This document shows positions 61,801 to 64,000 of a DNA stretch of 64,000 nt, piece after piece. Below the pieces are notes generated by a model. The model saw only the letters and a list, made by a program, of their open reading frames with translations, ran no database searches and was not told where the DNA came from. Location of the stretch: the NCBI RefSeq assembly GCF_004214795.1, contig NZ_CP035928.1, forward strand, positions 558,001 through 622,000. Direction: 5' to 3'. Every line of letters starts with the position of its first letter. The stretch's first letter is position 1. The position numbers were made by a program, and so were the translations under genes. The stretch comes from Malaciobacter pacificus. GTDB lineage: Bacteria; Campylobacterota; Campylobacteria; Campylobacterales; Arcobacteraceae.

Positions 61801-62082
61801 ATGGGAATAAAAGATAAAATAAAAGATAAATCAAGTAAATTATTAGATTATCCTAAAGTAAAAAGCGAACAGCTAAAGGATATGATTGATGCAAAAATTA
61901 GAGAAAAAGCAGTATTAGCAACAAAAGCTAGACTTGCAGAAAATCATAAGACTTTTGATGATTATAGTGATGAGCAATTAGAAGTAATTATTGCTGATGA
62001 AGAGAGAAAAATTATTGATGACTTAAAAACAAAATCCCTTGTTGTAGCTCTTGCTGCACTTGGAATAAATATGTTTGTTTAG
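61801..62082 (+). CDS. Unknown small protein
   Basis: 93 aa, mostly charged helix (KIKDKSSKLLDYPKVKSEQL, EQLEVIIADEERKIIDDLK) and a short hydrophobic C terminus SLVVALAALGINMFV that may anchor it to the membrane. No family known. The start follows AGGTTAG. It precedes a second small gene by 9 bp, so the two form a pair. Confidence 0.6.
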   Translation: MGIKDKIKDKSSKLLDYPKVKSEQLKDMIDAKIREKAVLATKARLAENHKTFDDYSDEQLEVIIADEERKIIDDLKTKSLVVALAALGINMFV

Positions 62083-62091
62083 GATTATAAA

Positions 62092-62487
62092 ATGTTTAAA
62101 CAAGTAAAATCTGCACTTTTTTGGTACTACTTATTTAAATTTAGAAGAAGAGTTATTTTAATAGTATTACTTTTAATTGTTGCTCTTTTTGCAAATGCAA
62201 TTTATTCTGATGTAGTTCAGTATTTGACATTGAAAGAAAAACTTGAATTTTTAGAAGCAGTACTTATTGCAAAATGGATAATTATAATTTTTAATATAGT
62301 TTTTTCAATCTATTTAATTCTTACAATGTTTAAAAAAGAAGAAGATAAAGTTGTAAAAAAAGTGCAAAAAGAAGATAAAAAAATAAAAACTGAAATTAAA
62401 AAAACTGATAAGTTTTCAAATAGAGAAAAAGAGTTTCTAAATAAAAAAAAGTTAAGAACTAAAGCTGATATCTTATTAGAAAAGTAA
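62092..62487 (+). CDS. Unknown membrane protein
   Basis: 131 aa. Two predicted transmembrane helices (about 22-38 and 60-82) with a short loop, followed by a strongly basic and acidic tail (EEDKVVKKVQKEDKKIK). No family recognised. It follows the 93-aa gene by 9 bp and ends in the shared terminator at 62482-62509. Confidence 0.65.
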   Translation: MFKQVKSALFWYYLFKFRRRVILIVLLLIVALFANAIYSDVVQYLTLKEKLEFLEAVLIAKWIIIIFNIVFSIYLILTMFKKEEDKVVKKVQKEDKKIKTEIKKTDKFSNREKEFLNKKKLRTKADILLEK

Positions 62488-62509
62488 AGAGATTTAAATC
62501 TCTTTACTT
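62482..62509. terminator. Bidirectional terminator, 28-bp palindrome
   Basis: 14-bp arms (62482-62495 and 62496-62509), perfect, with the centre TTTAAA forming the loop. It serves the converging 131-aa and mscS genes. Confidence 0.8.
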
Positions 62510-64000
62510 ATTTTCTGTTCTTGCATACTTGCAATTTCAAGTGGATTTTTGATTGCAATTGCTTGTGTTGGATAAGCAAATTCACAATTATTTTTTTCTA
62601 CTAATTGAGCTATTTTTATTAGTACATCCTCTTTTGTTATCAACCACTCTTCCCATGCTGGACTTTTTGAGAAACAATAAATTAAGATATTGATTGATGA
62701 ACCTGCAAACTCATCAATATATACTAATAAAGTATTTTTAATACCTTTTAAGTCCTCTTTTTTTGCAACCTCAAAAGCTTTTGTCCTAGTGATATGTGTA
62801 TTAAAATCAGTTGCTATATCAGGATGATTTTTTAACATATCTAATATATCTTCTTTTAAATTTTTAATATCACTCATTTTACTTTCATAAGTAATACCAA
62901 GACTCATTTTTATTCTTCTTCCAACTACTCTTTTTGACCAGTTCATAATATGAGAGTTTGCAAGTTGAGAATTTGGAATAGTAATCATAGCATTATCAAA
63001 AGTTCTAATTCTTGTAGTTCTCATTCTAATATCAACAACAGTTCCTTCTATATCTGGAGTTTTTATCCAATCGCCTTGAGAAAAAGAGTTATCTGTCATA
63101 ATATTTAAAGACCCAAAGAAGTTCGCAAGTGTATCTTTAGATGCAAGTGCAACAGCAATACCACCAACTCCAAGAGAAGCTGCTATTGCTTTAATATCAA
63201 TTCCAAGTTGAGAAAGTAAGAAGAGTAATACAAGCATAATAAGTATGATTTTTACAATTCTTAGTAAAAATACAATCATCTCTTTTCTAACATTTGGATA
63301 TTTTTCTAATAATGTGTGTGCATAGATATTTATACTATTATTGATTATTGCATAGATGGCCCATGTTAAAATTGCTATGTATACTGTGTTAATCCATGGT
63401 AATAATGTATTAATAAGCTCTTCATCTTTTACTAAAATAAATACAGATATATGAATAGATAGAGTATAAAGTGCGTACTTTAAAGGTGAGTCAATAGACA
63501 TTCTTAAGTATTGTCTTATACTTTCACTATCTTCATCCTTTACTTTTACAAAAACTCTTGATATAAAGTTTGCTAAAAGTGAAATTATATATTTATTTAA
63601 AAATCTAAAGAACACTATGATAAATAAAACTACAACAATTTCACCAATTGAAAATTTTAAATAATAAGAAGTTAGTTTAGATACAAAAGATACTCCTTTT
63701 ACTGAATCAATTTTATCAACTAAATATTGTAAATTAAATTCATCAATAATAAAATTAGTTGGTCTGTAAACTGACATATTTTCTAAAAGATAAGTTAATA
63801 CAAATTGTTGAGTATTTGTCTGATTATATGCATCAATATAATTTTCTACAAATTGGTTTGATATTCTATTATCAACTTTTTTTTCTGATTCATATAGTAC
63901 TTTGTATTCCTCAAAGTTTACTTGTGAAAGAGAATCTAAATTTTTATTTAATAAGTCAATAAAATATTTTTTATCTTTATACTCTTGTTTTGCAATTATT
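62494..64000 (-). CDS. MscS-family mechanosensitive channel (5' end outside the window)
   Basis: The frame is open from 62494 to the window end, 75 codons beyond the first visible internal ATG at 63777, so the start is outside. The visible part: a soluble N-terminal region (AKQEYKDKKYFIDLLNKN ...), then about five transmembrane helices, the pore helix GVGGIAVALASKDTLANFFG, the beta domain (MTDNSFSQGDWIKTPDIEGT, RTTRIRTFDN) and the C-terminal alpha/beta part. It releases solutes on osmotic downshock. An extended N-terminal domain suggests the larger MscK/YbdG-like class. Confidence 0.92.
   Translation of the reverse strand, partial: IIAKQEYKDKKYFIDLLNKNLDSLSQVNFEEYKVLYESEKKVDNRISNQFVENYIDAYNQTNTQQFVLTYLLENMSVYRPTNFIIDEFNLQYLVDKIDSVKGVSFVSKLTSYYLKFSIGEIVVVLFIIVFFRFLNKYIISLLANFISRVFVKVKDEDSESIRQYLRMSIDSPLKYALYTLSIHISVFILVKDEELINTLLPWINTVYIAILTWAIYAIINNSINIYAHTLLEKYPNVRKEMIVFLLRIVKIILIMLVLLFLLSQLGIDIKAIAASLGVGGIAVALASKDTLANFFGSLNIMTDNSFSQGDWIKTPDIEGTVVDIRMRTTRIRTFDNAMITIPNSQLANSHIMNWSKRVVGRRIKMSLGITYESKMSDIKNLKEDILDMLKNHPDIATDFNTHITRTKAFEVAKKEDLKGIKNTLLVYIDEFAGSSINILIYCFSKSPAWEEWLITKEDVLIKIAQLVEKNNCEFAYPTQAIAIKNPLEIASMQEQKISKEI

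Noticed and set aside
63759-63962. Forward frame of 67 codons near the window end
   Set aside because: The opposite strand is open without stops through this region as the upstream part of the MscS gene.

Overview
The window is a low-GC (roughly 28-30 %), gene-dense bacterial chromosome segment. Its content fits a marine or estuarine Campylobacterota of the Arcobacteraceae type: a CcoI/CcoS pair for cbb3 oxidase, short periplasmic c-type cytochromes, histidine kinases carrying an IAHQWRQPLS-type H-box, a complete Sox thiosulfate-oxidation cluster with soxCD, and LapD/LapG. The assignment is an inference from gene content; no rRNA, tRNA or CRISPR array was recognised.

Layout. 1-9.5 kb: the 3' part of ccoI with ccoS, a cytochrome c, a sensor kinase, a forward operon (ABC ATPase, hemH, AMMECR1, Memo, YdcF-like), and a ZnuC/ZnuB-type metal ABC transporter. 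9.5-13.7 kb is the accessory part. It holds a HlyD-like gene fragment, a secreted NTF2-like protein, decayed sequence, a reverse operon ending in a very divergent FtsZ/tubulin-like protein preceded by a 36-bp palindrome, and a REP-associated tyrosine transposase (RAYT) with its own REP-like repeats. 13.7-19 kb: cvfB-like, tpx, msrPQ, a candidate small RNA and a UvrD-type helicase.

19.4-34 kb is a sulfur-oxidation region: soxC-soxD-soxX-soxY-soxZ-soxA-(unknown)-rhodanese-soxB, followed by a cytochrome c/thioredoxin fusion, a MOSC protein and a periplasmic DsrE-like protein. Around these lie two SoxH-like metallo-beta-lactamase proteins (one fused to rhodanese and lacking the first metal motif), an alpha/beta hydrolase, a degenerate HD-GYP protein and a second periplasmic rhodanese. 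The genes together suggest periplasmic oxidation of SoxY-bound sulfur plus handling of sulfane sulfur and thiols.

34-52 kb: valS, a lipoprotein, then a reverse operon MFS-lapG-lapD-RND pump (c-di-GMP control of a surface adhesin that is not itself in the window), rdgB, three tiny pseudopilin-like genes behind proC, bamD, lon, an unknown membrane protein, a rhomboid protease, a DoxX protein, and an overlooked zinc-ribbon micro-gene that appears to start at AUA. 52-57.5 kb: a hybrid kinase with periplasmic sensor and Hpt domain, an H-NOX haem sensor and its likely soluble hybrid kinase. 57.6-64 kb: a Y-family polymerase, an IS110-type insertion sequence with 49-bp inverted ends and a candidate bridge RNA, phospholipase A, two small unknown genes and an MscS channel cut by the window end.

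The strongest leads for something new are the FtsZ-like operon at 10.8-12.6 kb, the small-RNA candidate at 16.76-16.88 kb with a CCUCC terminator loop, and the non-coding left end of the IS110 element.
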